Positions 63,621 through 64,000 of a stretch of DNA of 64,000 nt are shown here, piece after piece. The notes below the pieces were generated by a model that did no database searches, was not told the DNA's origin, and worked only from the letters and a program-made list of their open reading frames with translations. The stretch is from a halophilic archaeon SHRA6. Its GTDB lineage: Archaea; Halobacteriota; Halobacteria; Halobacteriales; Haloferacaceae. The first letter of the stretch is position 1; the number at the start of each line of letters is the position of its first letter. The position numbers and the translations under genes were made by a program. The stretch lies in NCBI GenBank assembly GCA_005239175.1, contig ML241294.1:569275-633274 (forward strand). The letters are read 5' to 3'.

Positions 63621-64000
63621 TCAGCGATCGAGATATGCTGCCTGCACCTCGACGACCTCAGTCGAGTCTGCACACGCCGCGTAGCGGCGCAATGGTTCCT
63701 CGTTCAGCTCAAGAAACGTCTCGCCCCACGTGAACTTCGCGAGAATTCGCTCAGCGTGGTCGCGATCGCCCAGAATAATAAGCGCCGCTGCCAGCGCCTC
63801 GACAGTTGTGAGCTGCATCGGTCGTCCGAAGTTTACTGGATTCGCCGCCACGAGGTACGGCAGCGCGCGATGCTCGCCGGCGAGGCTAAAGCGCGCTTCG
63901 CCGGCAGACTCCCACGAGCAATCTAACGCGACGAGTCTCCCGCCCGGTCGATCGTCGCGTTCTGTAGCGTCCGCGCCGATCGCCGACAGATCCGCTCGCG
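63621..64000 (-). CDS. tsr3: rRNA aminocarboxypropyltransferase Tsr3 (partial, cut by window edge)
   Basis: The frame is open to base 64000, so the N-terminus lies outside the window. Visible sequence includes [42 protein letters not shown] and [11 protein letters not shown], the Tsr3/DUF367 signatures. Tsr3 transfers the aminocarboxypropyl group from SAM to a hypermodified uridine in small-subunit rRNA. The short Met-started piece at 63851 (a GTG codon, Val in the family) is not the true start. Confidence 0.9.
   Translation of the reverse strand, partial: RADLSAIGADATERDDRPGGRLVALDCSWESAGEARFSLAGEHRALPYLVAANPVNFGRPMQLTTVEALAAALIILGDRDHAERILAKFTWGETFLELNEEPLRRYAACADSTEVVEVQAAYLDR

Overview
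The window comes from a haloarchaeon (class Halobacteria). The proteins are acidic (Asp/Glu-rich), the DNA is GC-rich, many genes appear leaderless with a TATA-like element about 25-30 bases upstream of the start codon, and several small families are haloarchaeal (DUF5802-, DUF6360- and DUF5518-like proteins, DUF7344-like HTH proteins, a fused siroheme decarboxylase). The palindrome CGATCG is strikingly frequent. I do not assign a genus.

Layout. 1-13700: small ferredoxin, GNAT and fused AhbA/AhbB-type siroheme decarboxylase; a TrpD-like protein; an orphan UPF0175 antitoxin; an aspartoacylase-family amidase; an adenosine-type deaminase; cyclophilin; a Vms1-like release factor; the dgcN-dgcA pair for N-acetyl-D-glutamate; PspA; and a DnaJ-ferredoxin fusion. 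13796-24484: a malate:quinone-oxidoreductase-like flavoprotein, a Tat lipoprotein, an MFS carrier, an aldehyde dehydrogenase and a nucleoside hydrolase. 24542-30586: an accessory, partly AT-rich locus with two exported proteins that share an N-terminal block, a DUF7344-like HTH membrane protein, a signal peptidase I with a large C-terminal extension and a DUF5305-like membrane protein. I read it as a candidate TasA/AbpA-like surface-fibre locus. A decayed UPF0175/DUF3368 toxin-antitoxin module lies inside it.

30578-42845: membrane proteins of unknown role, an alcohol dehydrogenase, a NYN-domain protein, the glycine cleavage operon gcvT-gcvH-gcvPA-gcvPB followed by SDR, cupin and FAH-hydrolase genes, and the folA-thyA pair. 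42846-46190: a 25-base tandem repeat, aconitase, a dUTPase/dCTP-deaminase-like gene, an array with 17-base periodicity, and tRNA-Lys(UUU) next to a duplicated piece of its own 3' end. 46294-51697: an FNT-channel/universal-stress fusion converging on trkH-trkA, then a ParB-like HTH protein. 52388-64000: assimilatory nitrite/sulfite reductase, universal stress protein, 1-Cys peroxiredoxin, a beta-CASP nuclease, a split MgtE pair, a P1B-type zinc/cadmium ATPase and, cut by the right edge, the rRNA-modifying enzyme Tsr3.

Most of the window is housekeeping metabolism, ion homeostasis and stress response. The accessory signals are the fibre-like locus, the toxin-antitoxin remnants and the repeat-rich stretch around tRNA-Lys.
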